From: Cognatitamlana sp035818475 | GTDB taxonomy: Bacteria; Bacteroidota; Bacteroidia; Flavobacteriales; Flavobacteriaceae | Direction: 5' to 3' | Length of the DNA stretch: 64,000 nucleotides | Assembly (NCBI RefSeq): GCF_035818475.1 | Contig: NZ_JAYMGV010000001.1 | Location: forward strand, 1,736,001-1,800,000 | Part shown: positions 52,703-63,500 of the stretch, piece by piece | Numbering within the stretch: position 1 is the stretch's first letter | Layout: the number at the start of each line of letters is the position of its first letter | Position numbers and translations under genes: made by a program | Notes under the pieces: model-generated | What the model was told of the DNA's origin: nothing | The model's database searches: none | The model's input: only the letters and a program-made list of their open reading frames with translations

Positions 52703-53428
52703 ATGGACCATAAAGAGCATTTTAAGTTTTCTACCGGAGTAGTGGCATATCCCATTTTTTTTGTGCTGGTTATTTGGCTGGTGTTTTGGTCTGAAGTTCG
52801 TTTTGGGTATAATTTTAGTAAATATGGGATTTATCCGCAAACCTTAAAAGGTTTGAGAGGGGTTTTATTTAGTCCTTTGATTCATGGCGATTTAAAACAT
52901 ATTTATCACAATACTATTCCGTTATTTGTGCTTTCTATGGCGTTGTTTTATTTCTATCGTCATATTGCATGGAAAGTTATACTATTTGGTATCTTATTAT
53001 CTGGGTTTATAACCTGGTGTATTGCCAGGCCCTCTTATCATATTGGGGCCAGTGGATTGATTTATGTTTTAGTGAGTTTTACCTTTTTTAAAGGGGTTTT
53101 TGCTAAGCACTACAGGCTTATAGCTTTGTCTTTATTGGTTGTTTTTCTTTATGGAAGTATGATATGGTATACCTTGCCTATTGAAAAGGGAATCTCATGG
53201 GAAGGGCATTTGGCAGGTTTAATTACGGGGTTGTTATTTGCTTTATTTTTTAGAAAAGAAATAGCTAAACCAAAAAAATATGTTTGGGAAGAAGCGCATT
53301 ATAATGAAGATGATGACCCTTTTTTAAAACATTTTGATGAAAACGGTAATTTTATTGAAAGTACAGATGAAGAAGAGCAAAAGGAGGCTTTTATAAACTA
53401 TAATTACAAGAAAAAACCTGAGGATTAA
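52703..53428 (+). CDS. Rhomboid family intramembrane serine protease
   Basis: 241 residues. The catalytic Ser117 in YHIGASGLIY and His169 in EGHLAGLITG form the dyad; HGDLKHIYHNTIPLF is the L1/TM2 segment with the oxyanion-helping His-Asn. About six spans, then an acidic cytoplasmic tail. It cleaves other membrane proteins within the bilayer. It is convergent with rlmB, and the two stop codons share the bases TTAA. Confidence 0.93.
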   Translation: MDHKEHFKFSTGVVAYPIFFVLVIWLVFWSEVRFGYNFSKYGIYPQTLKGLRGVLFSPLIHGDLKHIYHNTIPLFVLSMALFYFYRHIAWKVILFGILLSGFITWCIARPSYHIGASGLIYVLVSFTFFKGVFAKHYRLIALSLLVVFLYGSMIWYTLPIEKGISWEGHLAGLITGLLFALFFRKEIAKPKKYVWEEAHYNEDDDPFLKHFDENGNFIESTDEEEQKEAFINYNYKKKPED

Positions 53429-54159
53429 CGACGTTGTCTTACAACCTCATATAAAAAAGCACCACAGGCTACAGAAACGTTTAAGGATTCAATATCTCCA
53501 AGTAAAGGAAGCTTAGCTCTGGCATCAGATACTTTTATTATAGATGGGTTGATGCCACGACCTTCTGACCCCATGACAATAGCACAAGGCTCTTTAAATG
53601 ATACATCATATAAAGTGTCGTTTGTTTTTTCTGTTGCAGCTATCACTTTTATTCCGGAAGCCTGCATATAAAAAACGGCATCTTTAATATGATCTACTTT
53701 ACAGATAGGGATTTTAAAAACAGCTCCTGTACTGGTTTTAATAGTATCTCCATTTACCGGAGCTCCGCCTTTTTTTTGAATAATTATACCATCAACACCG
53801 GTACATTCCGCTGTTCTGATTATGGCACCAAAGTTTCTTACATCACTCAACTGATCAAGTAATAAAAAAAGAGGTGTTTTCCCGGATTCAATAACATTTA
53901 AGACCAGAGTTTCCATATCATAAAACGCAATAGGTGAAATTTGAGCCACTGCCCCTTGATGGTTTTTATTGGTTAGTCTGTTGAGCTTTTCTACCGGAAC
54001 ATAAGATTTATTAACAGATTTTCTGTTTAATAAGGATTCTAATTCAGAAAACAATTCGCCTTTCAACCCCTTTTGAAGGAAGACTTTATCAATAGTTTCA
54101 TCAGAATTTATAGCTTCAATGATTGCTCTGATACCGAATATTTGTGTTTGGTTTTGCAT
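53425..54159 (-). CDS. rlmB: 23S rRNA (guanosine-2'-O)-methyltransferase, TrmH/SpoU family
   Basis: 244 residues from the ATG at 54159 (MQNQTQIFGIRAIIEAIN); the eight upstream codons are not family-like. SPOUT motifs: NFGAIIRTAECTGVDGIII, IVMGSEGRGI and LPLLGDIESLNVSVACGA. The N-terminal substrate-binding domain (GIRAIIEAI, VEKLNRLTNKNHQGAVA) supports RlmB over TrmH. It methylates a 23S rRNA guanosine. Confidence 0.9.
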   Translation of the reverse strand: MQNQTQIFGIRAIIEAINSDETIDKVFLQKGLKGELFSELESLLNRKSVNKSYVPVEKLNRLTNKNHQGAVAQISPIAFYDMETLVLNVIESGKTPLFLLLDQLSDVRNFGAIIRTAECTGVDGIIIQKKGGAPVNGDTIKTSTGAVFKIPICKVDHIKDAVFYMQASGIKVIAATEKTNDTLYDVSFKEPCAIVMGSEGRGINPSIIKVSDARAKLPLLGDIESLNVSVACGAFLYEVVRQRR

Positions 54160-54170
54160 GGGGTAAAGGT

Positions 54171-54200
54171 AAAAAAAAACCACCTCTTAAGAGGTGGTTT
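54171..54200 (-). terminator. Rho-independent terminator of the second SusC/SusD operon
   Basis: The 24 bases 54177-54200 are a perfect palindrome with half AAACCACCTCTT; on minus the stem is followed by nine T. It is 18 bases after the susD stop at 54219. Confidence 0.85.
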
Positions 54201-54218
54201 AAATATGTGAAATTTTAT

Positions 54219-55679
54219 TTATGGATTTTGATCTCCAACACCTATATTAGGATTAGAGTTTAATTCTCCCTGTGGAATTTGCATTCTAAAGAAATCTCCT
54301 TCAATTTCAATATCAATAAGTCCAAAACTTTTATGAGTAGAACCAGGGCCAGTACGATCTAAAGGCTTTTTTAATCTTTTAAGATCATACCATGATACTC
54401 CTTCTCCCCATAATTCAATTCTACGTTGCAAGTATATTTCTTCAACCAGAGCATCTCCTGTAGAGGTTGATTTAACATAAGCAGGATCCCTGTTACTCAC
54501 TAATTCAAAAAGAATATCGGCAGCAGTTGCATCGCCCAAACGAGCTTTTGCTTCAGCTTCTACAAGATAAAATTCTGCTGCCCTCATGTATGAGTAGTCT
54601 CCTTCAAAAGTTCCAGTTGCATCTATAAATTTTGTGTTTGTATAAGGAGGATAAGGAGATGTAGCATCATTAGGGTCTACCCAAGCTGCTTTCCTTAAAT
54701 CCGTATCCGGGATTTGATCATAAAGTCTTCCATCCATCATTTTAAAACCATTACCAAAACCAATACCTCCATAACCGCCAGCACTACTGTCAAAATGAGA
54801 GAAGAATGAAATAAAAGTAGTAGAAGATTCATTGTCAATATCTGCTCCCCACATCCATTCTACGTTGTTAATATCATCAAAGCCGTCAGTTGCATATGTG
54901 TCTCCAGGCATAAGGCTATAACCAGCTCTGGCAGAAGCAGCATTTTCAGCAGCTAATTGCCATTGACCTGTTTCCAAATACACATTTGCTAAAAATCCGT
55001 GAACAACATTTTGATCTATTTCCTGTTTGCTACTTCTGTTGAAGCCATTCAATAACCCAACAGCTTCTTCCAGGTCAGGAATAATTGCATCGTAGGTGTC
55101 CTGAACAGTTCCTCTTCCTTTACCATCAAAATCAATTCTATCGGGAACGGGAATACCAGGTTCGTTTTCATTACCTATGTATGTATGAGCGTAAACTCTA
55201 ACAAGGTTAAATAGGCTAAAGCCTCTAATTGCTAGAGCCTGACCAAGTAAAGCATCCTCTTCAGCACTTCTGTCCATATTGGAAGAAAGAGCATTAATGA
55301 CGCTATTAGCATCAGCAATTGCGGTATAATAGGTATTCCAAACAATATTTGTTCTACTACTAGTTTGGGCTCTACCGTTATAATTATACAAGAATATATA
55401 CCAGTTAAAATTATTCAACACTATATCTTGCCCCATCATGTCAGTAATAGCCATAATACCTTTTTGGCCATAATCAACATCTACTCTTGCAGGATTTCCT
55501 ATGCCGAAGCTTCTTAAATTAGCATAAATACCACTTACAATTGCTGCAGTAGCAGCTGGTGTTTCTGCTACTTGTTCAGCAGATATGGATCTTGCTGGTG
55601 CTGTATCCAGGAAGTCTTCTTCACAATTGAAGACCGTTCCTAAAATAATAAATAAAAATAAATATTTAAAGTTTTTCAT
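54219..55679 (-). CDS. SusD/RagB family surface nutrient-binding lipoprotein
   Basis: 486 residues with a lipoprotein signal (FLFIILGTVFNC). FLDTAPARSISAEQV at the start, ALAIRGFSLFNLVRVYAHTY in the TPR-like helices, and LQRRIELWGEGVSWYDLKRL at the end are standard SusD/RagB features. It caps the adjoining SusC channel and helps capture a glycan or peptide. It starts 4 bases after the susC stop. The substrate is not indicated by neighbours. Confidence 0.93.
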   Translation of the reverse strand: MKNFKYLFLFIILGTVFNCEEDFLDTAPARSISAEQVAETPAATAAIVSGIYANLRSFGIGNPARVDVDYGQKGIMAITDMMGQDIVLNNFNWYIFLYNYNGRAQTSSRTNIVWNTYYTAIADANSVINALSSNMDRSAEEDALLGQALAIRGFSLFNLVRVYAHTYIGNENEPGIPVPDRIDFDGKGRGTVQDTYDAIIPDLEEAVGLLNGFNRSSKQEIDQNVVHGFLANVYLETGQWQLAAENAASARAGYSLMPGDTYATDGFDDINNVEWMWGADIDNESSTTFISFFSHFDSSAGGYGGIGFGNGFKMMDGRLYDQIPDTDLRKAAWVDPNDATSPYPPYTNTKFIDATGTFEGDYSYMRAAEFYLVEAEAKARLGDATAADILFELVSNRDPAYVKSTSTGDALVEEIYLQRRIELWGEGVSWYDLKRLKKPLDRTGPGSTHKSFGLIDIEIEGDFFRMQIPQGELNSNPNIGVGDQNP

Positions 55680-55683
55680 AGTT

Positions 55684-58600
55684 TTAGAAATTAAGAGTTA
55701 AACCAAGAGATGTGGTTCTAGCTAAACCAAACTCATTAATAGCATTACCAGTAATGCTTAATCTAGGGTCGTAACCTTGTCTTGCTTTACTCCACATATG
55801 TAGGTTATTCCCAACGGCATAGATTTTTGCACTGCTTAAGCCTAATTTATTTACTAGGCGAGTATCAAATGTATATGCTAAAGTAACATTTTGCAAGTTT
55901 AAATATGAGGCATCAACCAAGAAAAAAGAAGATGTTCCTGCTTGATTTACATCAGTAGAATCTAATCTTGGAATTGATGCAGAAGTATTTTCCGGGGTCC
56001 AGGAATTAAATACAACATCTTTATGAAAATTATCACCGGCAGATGTAGTTCCTAAAAGATTTTGGTAAACACCATCATAACCATATCCTCCTATTTGGTA
56101 AGCAAAATTAACATTAAGGGAGAAGTTTTTATATGAAAAATTAGTAAAGAATCCTCCATATAGATCTGGTATAGCAGATTTACCGATAAAATATTCAGTA
56201 GCATTTACTCTATCATTTGTTTGTTCTCTTTCACCTGTAGGGTTGCCATTTGTGTCTAAAACATCTGTCCACCAAAGACCATCACCATTAGTTGGGTCAA
56301 CACCTGCAAATTCTCTCATAAAATAATCATATCTTGAGTATCCTTCTTGTAATCTAAAATTACCACTATCAATAAACTCTTCAGGTAATCTTGTTATTTC
56401 ATTTTTATAATGGGTGGCATTTACCCCTAATGACCAACTAAAGTTGTTATTTAGAATAATATCTCCACTCATTTCAATTTCAAACCCTTTGTTTTCCATG
56501 TCACCTACGTTCTCTGGTTTAGTACCAACACCGTCAGATTGAGCCAAAGGCTCAAAGAACAGTAAATCATCTACTTTTCTTACAAAGTATTCTCCGTTAA
56601 AATTAAATCTATTATTGAAAAGACTGAACTCAATACCTGCGTTAATATTTGAAGAGGTTTCCCAAACAAGGTTTTCATTACCTAATTGAAAAAATGTAAT
56701 ACCAGGTTTATTACCACCCGCATTTACAATATCAAACTGATCAGTATATGCGTAATAATTTCTATTGTCCAAGTCACCAACTATAGTCCTGTTGTCTTCA
56801 TATAAAATAGCATCATTACCCTGTTGTCCAAAACTAGCTTTAGCTCTTAAAGAATTGATCCAAGATACATTAAAAAAGTTTTCTTTATCAACAGACCATG
56901 CGGCACCTAAACCATAGAAGCTACCCCATCTATTGTCAGGGTGAAAAACAGAAGAACCATCTCTTCTAAAACTACCATTAACAAAATACTTATCATCAAA
57001 ATCATAAGTAACTCTTGATAAGACACCTTGAAGGGTGTAGTCTTTTTCATATCCGGTTAGGAATTGATTATTAACACCATTATCTAAAACAGGCAAACGA
57101 TCAATTACTGTTTCAGTTACTTGACCAGCAAGTAATCTGAAATTATAGTCATTGCTTTCATGACCAATTAAAGCAGATACACTATGTCTACCAAAATCTC
57201 TTTTCCAATTTAATAATTGTTGATGTGCAATTGTAATACCACGATTTGATCTTGTAGTAATTCTACCGTTGAATCGAGCTGCATCACCACCAATAGGAGT
57301 TGCAAATTGAGTAATATTTGCATTAGTTAAATCAACGGAGAGGTTATATGTAAATTCAAAATCTTTAAGAAATTTTACAGATGCACTTAATCTTCCAGAG
57401 AGGTTATCGGAAATGTTATCATCAATATCTAATAAACTAGTAGCTACTGGATTTGTATTAGATTTAAATGCTGGCCTTGTTCCTATTTTACCTGGTTCTG
57501 TTAAACCAAAGTCATACACTCTATTTCCATCACTGTCTAAAATAAATCCACCTTGAGGGTTTCTACTAAAAACCGGATAAACAGGAGCAGTTCCTCTTGA
57601 CCATCCCGCAATATTACTAACGTTACCAGAGGTAAAACGGTTTAAGGGGTCATCTGACAATGTATGTGCGTAGTTCATGCTACCACTGATTTTTAACCAA
57701 TCAGTAGGCTTAAACTCAGAAGATAAACGGGCAGTGGTTCTTTCAAAACCAGAATTTATTATAATTCCTTCATCCTTTAAGTTACCAATAGAAAAGAAAG
57801 AACTTGATTTATCATTTTGATACCTTAAGCTAAGATAGTTTTCTCTTCTAAAACCATTTCTGTATGATTCATCAATCCAGCTATCCTGATATAATAAGTT
57901 AGCACTAGGATTAACTCTACCTGTGCTTGTGTCAATTATTGCATTGTCCGCAACATCATATGCATTATAGCCTATCGATATATCTCCTCCGCTTATTAAT
58001 GTGTTTGAAGCGGTTTGAGCTGCGTCTTGAGGTGTTGATCCACCGTTGATCAAACCAATTCTAATTCTTTCATAAACAGCCTCATAGTATTGGGCAGAGC
58101 TGGTAATAATATCATATTCGGGAACAGCCCTTGAGTTTACCCCTACTTTAGAGTCAAATGTTATTTCTAATTTATCTTTCCCCCCTTTTTTAGTGGTAAT
58201 TATAATTACACCATTAGCACCTCTGCTACCATATAGCGCATTAGCTGATGCGTCTTTTAAAAAGGTCATAGATTCAATATCCTGAGGGTTTATGGAATTC
58301 AGGTTACCATTAAAAACTGTGCCGTCAACTACATATAAAGGAGCACTAGAAGAATTAATGGAGCCTATACCACGAAATCTAACTGTTGGGTCAGCACCAG
58401 GAGCCCCAGATTGATTTATAATTTGAACACCAGCCACTTGACCAACTAGACCTTGAACAACTGAAGCAGTAGGGATATCAGCTATAGCTTCTGTTTTTAT
58501 TGTTGTTACAGATCCTGTAATCTCTTCTTTCTTTTGAGTACCATATGCTACTACTACCACTTCTTCAAGAGAAGTAGCATCCTCTTGTAAAGTAACATTA

Positions 58601-58872
58601 ATGGTGTTTGAAGCACCAACAACAATTTCTTGAGTGGTATACCCAACAAAACTAAACACCAGAGTAGCTCCAGTATTAGCTTCAATTGAATAATTACCAT
58701 CAAAATCTGTTGAGGTACCCGAAGTTGTACCTTTAACTAAGACTGTTGATCCAGGGAGTGGTAAACCAGATTCATCTGATACCGTACCTGAAATTGTCTT
58801 TTCTTGTGCAAAAGTAAGTTGCACAACTAACGCCAGTAATAGCGTTAGAATTCCACTAAACTTTGTTTTCAT
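55684..58872 (-). CDS. SusC/RagA family TonB-dependent outer-membrane receptor
   Basis: 1062 residues from the ATG at 58872 (MKTKFSGILTLLLALVVQLTFAQ, signal peptide). Then a CarboxypepD_reg domain (SGTVSDESGLPLPGSTV), the SusC TonB-box-like EEVVVVAYGTQKKEEITGS, a plug ending NGVIIITTKKG, and a large beta-barrel ending LGLTLNF. With the SusD partner downstream it takes up oligomers across the outer membrane using TonB energy. The first 100 residues and the leader DNA are nearly the same as in the susC gene at 60527-63745. Confidence 0.94.
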   Translation of the reverse strand: MKTKFSGILTLLLALVVQLTFAQEKTISGTVSDESGLPLPGSTVLVKGTTSGTSTDFDGNYSIEANTGATLVFSFVGYTTQEIVVGASNTINVTLQEDATSLEEVVVVAYGTQKKEEITGSVTTIKTEAIADIPTASVVQGLVGQVAGVQIINQSGAPGADPTVRFRGIGSINSSSAPLYVVDGTVFNGNLNSINPQDIESMTFLKDASANALYGSRGANGVIIITTKKGGKDKLEITFDSKVGVNSRAVPEYDIITSSAQYYEAVYERIRIGLINGGSTPQDAAQTASNTLISGGDISIGYNAYDVADNAIIDTSTGRVNPSANLLYQDSWIDESYRNGFRRENYLSLRYQNDKSSSFFSIGNLKDEGIIINSGFERTTARLSSEFKPTDWLKISGSMNYAHTLSDDPLNRFTSGNVSNIAGWSRGTAPVYPVFSRNPQGGFILDSDGNRVYDFGLTEPGKIGTRPAFKSNTNPVATSLLDIDDNISDNLSGRLSASVKFLKDFEFTYNLSVDLTNANITQFATPIGGDAARFNGRITTRSNRGITIAHQQLLNWKRDFGRHSVSALIGHESNDYNFRLLAGQVTETVIDRLPVLDNGVNNQFLTGYEKDYTLQGVLSRVTYDFDDKYFVNGSFRRDGSSVFHPDNRWGSFYGLGAAWSVDKENFFNVSWINSLRAKASFGQQGNDAILYEDNRTIVGDLDNRNYYAYTDQFDIVNAGGNKPGITFFQLGNENLVWETSSNINAGIEFSLFNNRFNFNGEYFVRKVDDLLFFEPLAQSDGVGTKPENVGDMENKGFEIEMSGDIILNNNFSWSLGVNATHYKNEITRLPEEFIDSGNFRLQEGYSRYDYFMREFAGVDPTNGDGLWWTDVLDTNGNPTGEREQTNDRVNATEYFIGKSAIPDLYGGFFTNFSYKNFSLNVNFAYQIGGYGYDGVYQNLLGTTSAGDNFHKDVVFNSWTPENTSASIPRLDSTDVNQAGTSSFFLVDASYLNLQNVTLAYTFDTRLVNKLGLSSAKIYAVGNNLHMWSKARQGYDPRLSITGNAINEFGLARTTSLGLTLNF

Positions 58873-58922
58873 TTTATAATTATTTGAATTAGTCAACGCC
58901 AAAAATCATAATAAAAAGTTAA
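58620..58922 (-). repeat. Duplicated susC 5' region, copy 2
   Basis: Closely matches 63493-63795 with a constant offset of 4873 bases. It covers the promoter, leader, signal peptide and regulatory-domain start of the two susC genes. Downstream, the genes differ strongly. Confidence 0.75.
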
Positions 58923-58931
58923 TTATGCAAA
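58900..58931 (-). promoter_or_regulatory. Promoter of the second susCD operon
   Basis: On minus, TTTG (complement of 58928-58931), 20 bases, then GATTTTTG (complement of 58900-58907). The box differs from TAnnTTTG at the first base, but the same arrangement occurs before the other susC gene. Confidence 0.4.
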
Positions 58932-59068
58932 GAAAGTAAGTGAAAAAGGTGAAATAAGTGCTAATAATTAACAGTTTTTGGTTTTTAAGTTATCAATTTC
59001 ATTTGATAATTACTTAAAGTAATAAAAAATGAAATTTATTAAGCTAATAAATAGATAAGTTTTAAGCT

Positions 59069-59105
59069 AAAAAAACACCAGCAATATTTTACTGGTGTTT
59101 TTTTA
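59069..59105 (-). terminator. Rho-independent terminator of the first SusC/SusD operon
   Basis: AAAAACACCAG (59071-59081) pairs with CTGGTGTTTTT (59092-59102) around a 10-base loop, with T on both flanks as needed on minus; it is 38 bases after the susD stop at 59143. Confidence 0.85.
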
Positions 59106-59142
59106 AATGATTACGGTTTATGGCCTTGAACTAATTTATTAA

Positions 59143-60519
59143 TTAGTTTTTAGGAAATGCCCACATATCATCATCTAATAAATGACCTCCTTGTGCAGAA
59201 ATAGCTGCATTGTAGTTAGCTTCATTAGTAGTACGCTCTGTAATAGGATATAAAAATCTTCTAGGTATGATTTTAGAAGGATTAACAGAACCTACAGCAT
59301 CTGGGTTGTCTACAAGGTCAGGGAAACCTGTTCTTCTATAATCAACCCATGATTCAATTGGTGCATTACCGTATAAGGCTTTGTATTTTTCATTGATAAT
59401 AGTTTCAATTTTATTTGCTTCAGTTCCAGAAAGTGCTAAAGCATCAACATAAGCTGTTGCATCAGCAGCATCTACCCCAATATAAAGCATATTTGCTTCT
59501 ACAGCATCCTTTAATGCTTCTAAAGCATCAGCATCGGTACCACCTGTTCTAACTATAGCTTCAGCTTCAATAAATTTAACTTCCCAGTATGAAATAAGTG
59601 GCGTAGGAGAATTAGCTTGCCCCCAAAATAAACCAGGTGTACCAGCAAAATCTTCTCCGTCAGAAGTATATAAAGGAAGTCTTGGGTCTCCAGCCATCAT
59701 GGTTTGGATTGTTGCTCCAATACCAAGAGTACCAGGTCTGTCATTGTCAAACAAATAAAAAGGATTAGCATTTTGAGCTGGTGTACTGTAAACAAAATCA
59801 GGTTGTTCGGAAGTGCTGCTTAAAGCCTGCAGCGCCTCAGTTAAAGCGCTCTGTGCAGCACTTGGATCAACTGATGTTAAATGCATATAATATCTTGCTT
59901 TTAAGGCATGAGCCGTTTTTTCCCAATCAATTTTATCAAGAGCATCGGCAGTGCCTGCACCATTAAAAGCTCCAATTCCGGAAGCTACGCCATCAGAAAT
60001 AGATTGACTTAGAAGTAACTGAATTTCATTATAAACACTTTGCTGAGTGTCATAAGTTGGTTTTAAAATTCCAGCATCTCCTCTAAAAGCTTCAGAATAA
60101 GGAACATCTCCCCAACAACTTGTAGTAATTCCCATATTAGCCGCCATATAAAGTTTAGCTAAGGCACCTACTTCACCTTCAGTATTCTCAATCAATACAA
60201 AACAATCTTTAGATGCTCCCGCTCCATACAAACCAAAATCCCAAAGGTCATCAATATCACTTTCTCCAATATTATATTGACCATAAGCTATTTGTTGTGC
60301 ATCTAAGCCATCAAATTGTTGGGTAATAATACCTGCAATTCGTCCAACAAGAGCCACAGAGTTTCTGTGCGTTTGCGTTATCATCCCAGGATAAACAGCA
60401 CCAGCATTTATTTTATCTGCCGATGGGTTGTCAGGGTCTACATTAACGTCAGTGATAGTACATGAAGATACCACTGCGCCAAGTAATACGATACTTAATA
60501 TATATTTTATTGTTTTCAT
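59143..60519 (-). CDS. SusD/RagB family lipoprotein (SusD-like_2 type)
   Basis: 458 residues with a lipoprotein signal (LLGAVVSSC). The family markers DVNVDPDNPSADK, AMAANMGITTSCWGDVPYSEAF-like (here LYMAANMGITTSCWGDVPYS) and IINEKYKALYGNAPIESWVDYRRTG place it in the SusD-like_2 group, distinct from the other SusD here. It starts 7 bases after the susC stop and forms a receptor complex with it. Substrate unknown. Confidence 0.9.
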   Translation of the reverse strand: MKTIKYILSIVLLGAVVSSCTITDVNVDPDNPSADKINAGAVYPGMITQTHRNSVALVGRIAGIITQQFDGLDAQQIAYGQYNIGESDIDDLWDFGLYGAGASKDCFVLIENTEGEVGALAKLYMAANMGITTSCWGDVPYSEAFRGDAGILKPTYDTQQSVYNEIQLLLSQSISDGVASGIGAFNGAGTADALDKIDWEKTAHALKARYYMHLTSVDPSAAQSALTEALQALSSTSEQPDFVYSTPAQNANPFYLFDNDRPGTLGIGATIQTMMAGDPRLPLYTSDGEDFAGTPGLFWGQANSPTPLISYWEVKFIEAEAIVRTGGTDADALEALKDAVEANMLYIGVDAADATAYVDALALSGTEANKIETIINEKYKALYGNAPIESWVDYRRTGFPDLVDNPDAVGSVNPSKIIPRRFLYPITERTTNEANYNAAISAQGGHLLDDDMWAFPKN

Positions 60520-60526
60520 AGTTTTT

Positions 60527-63500
60527 TTAAAAATTTAATTTCACATCAAAGCCGTAACTTCTAGTATTTGGGTTATTAAAGTAATCTAAACCAATACCAT
60601 TACTGTCTCCTGTTAAGTTTGTTTCTGGATCTACACCAGGGTAATCCGTACTTAAATATAAATTTCTTCCATATGCTGATACTGAAATTCCTTCAATAAA
60701 TGTGCCTTTTAATAATCTACTTGGGAGTGTATAAGTTAAAGTAACTTCTCTTAATCTAAACCAAGAAGCATCATAAACATTACCTTCATCTACATCACCA
60801 AAACCATATCGTCTCCAGTAGTTATTACTTTCGCTAATTGTAGGATCTGAATAAGGAACAACCTGATTATTAGGAGCTCCGGTGGATTGAACAATACCTG
60901 GGAAAGTAGTTGTTTGGTCTCTTAATAAAGTCTCTGATGAAACTCCAAAATAATCAAGAATACCACAAGTACCACACCATATATCTCCACCTTCTCTGAT
61001 ATCTAATAAAACTGATAAGCTTAAGTTTTTGTAGGAGAACGTATTATTGATACCCATTAAGAAATCTGGAATTGGGTCCCCTATAACGCCGTCTGTGGTT
61101 GCTAGAAGCGGGTAGCCAGCATCATCAATTAACATGGTGCCTTCATCATTTCTTGCATATCTGGCACCATAAATAGCACCATAAGATTCACCTTCTACGG
61201 CACGTGAACTCGTTCCTGAGAAACCATTTAAAACATAACTTTCAAGGCCTTCAGCAAGTTCTTCAACAACATTTTCATAAGTCGTAAAGTTTACATCAAT
61301 ATCCCAGTTAAAATCATCAGTTCTTACTGGTGTACCACCAAGAGTTAATTCGACACCTTTATTTGATACACGCCCAATGTTAGAAAACACTTCAACAAAA
61401 CCAGAGGAAGGTGTAGCATCAATAGGAACAATTTGATCTGTAGTTTCTCTATCGTAATAAGTAGCATCAAATTTTAATCTATTATCTAACATAGATAATT
61501 GAATACCTACTTCAAATTCTTTTGTAGTCTCTGGAACTAAATCAGGGTTTCCTGCACGGCCTGATCTTTCAAATGAAGTTGCTCCATAAGCGGGGAAAGT
61601 CACACTTTGAATAAAACCGTCACCACTAGCAACCGTACCACCAAAATTAGTAAGTGTTCCATATACTGGTGCATCATTTCCTGATTTACCCCAAGATCCT
61701 CTAAGTTTCCCGTAATTAATGAAATTACTATCTAAAATCTCACTAAAGATAAAACTACCACCAATAGAATAAGTTTGAAATGTATTTTCATCTACAGGTA
61801 ATGTAGATGTCCAGTCATTTCTAAATGATGGTGTAATAAATAACATGTTATTGTAGCTTAAGGTTGCTGTTACAAATGCACCAATCAATTTTTTCCTATT
61901 AGTTAATTCTTGTGCTTGCGTTGTACTTACGTTAGATAAGTTAAAGAACCCGGGAATGGTCATGCCATCTCCTATAACAGTTTGTCTATTATTTTTGGTG
62001 TAGAATCCGTCATAACCAATAGTAGCGGTAAGCCCTAAATTTTCATTCAAATCCTTAGTAGCTGTTACTAAAGCATTCCAGTTGACATCTTGATTCTGAA
62101 TAACGTCATTAATAACACGGCCATTACCAAAACTAGCATCTATAATATCAAAACCTATCTTTCTGGTGTCTGTCCAGTTATCAATAGAGGCAGATGTTTT
62201 AAGAGTAATCCAATCATTAAGGTTATAAGTTAGACCCATTTTTCCGATAATACGATTTACATCATCAGTGTTCGAGTTTCTAGAAACGGTAAAATATGGA
62301 TTATTGTAAATTCCATCACGGTAACTTCTGTGTCCAGGTAATTCAGAACCAGGGATGTCGTAGAAATAAGACGAAGGATCATCAGCAGCAGCTTGCCCTG
62401 TTTTACCGTTACCCATATCAAAAGTTGGTGTATTACGTAATAGACCTAACATTACCCCTGAGATATTTGATCCTCTTTGAACTCTAACCCCTCCAGAGTT
62501 GGAATATTGAGCGGAAGCATCTAAGGTTAAATCTTCATAAAGTTTAGCTTGTAAATCTATTCTAAATGTTTTTCTTATGAATTCTTCATTAGGAGCAACT
62601 CCATTTTGCACCAGTTTTCCCATTGAGGCACGGTAATTAACTTTGTCAGTACCGCCACTAGCAGAAAGGTTTACATCAAACACATCTCCTGTTTTAAAGA
62701 AATTATAGTTGTCATAAGATTGCGCTGCTATTCCGTTTCCTGTTCCAGCAGGCACAAGAGCACCATTTCTGTGGAATGGATAAGAAGTGTCTCCATCATA
62801 TTCTAAGTCTGAAATTAAGGGACCCCATGAGTCGCCCTCAAAAGTTTCAGGGCCTCTGTATTGTAATCCACTGCCATCAGGGTTGTGTCTACCTTGAGCA
62901 TATGTCCTTTGTAAGTCTGGTCCTTTATTAATTTCAGAAAAACTGGCAGAAGTTCTTAAGGTTACTCTTGTTTTTCCTTGTTTACCCTTTTTTGTAGTTA
63001 TCAAAACAACACCATTATTTGCACGAATACCATATAATGTTGTAGCGGCAATACCTTTAAGGATATTCACAGATTCAATATCACTTGAGTTCATATCAAT
63101 AGCTCTGTTGGAAAAATCCGTACCCCCTAAACTAGAGTTGTTGTTAGTTTGTGTTGGGTCTTCACTATAAGAGTCATTATTGATTGGTACACCATCTACT
63201 ACAAATAAAGGCGAATTGGAACGAGTGATAGAGGTGTTACCACGAATTCTAATGTTTGCTGATGCGCCAACTGAACCAGATGAAGTAGTTACTTGAACAC
63301 CAGCAGCTTTTGCGCTTAATGCAGATACCACATTGGTTTCTTGTGCTTTAGTAATGTCACCAGAATCAACAGATTGAATAGAATAACTTAAGGCTCTAGG
63401 TTTGGCCTTAATACCTTGTGCAGTAATAACTACTTCTTCTAAAGACTCTGCATCTTCTGTTAATGTAACGTTCACAGTATTTGAGGCTCCTACTACAATT

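Noticed and set aside
53425..53428. Rhomboid and rlmB stop codons sharing TTAA
   Set aside because: Convergent overlapping stops are common in compact genomes; a curiosity only.
58827..58848. CTAACGC / GCGTTAG inverted repeat in the susC signal-peptide codons
   Set aside because: Present in both copies only because the whole region is duplicated; no independent evidence for an RNA switch.
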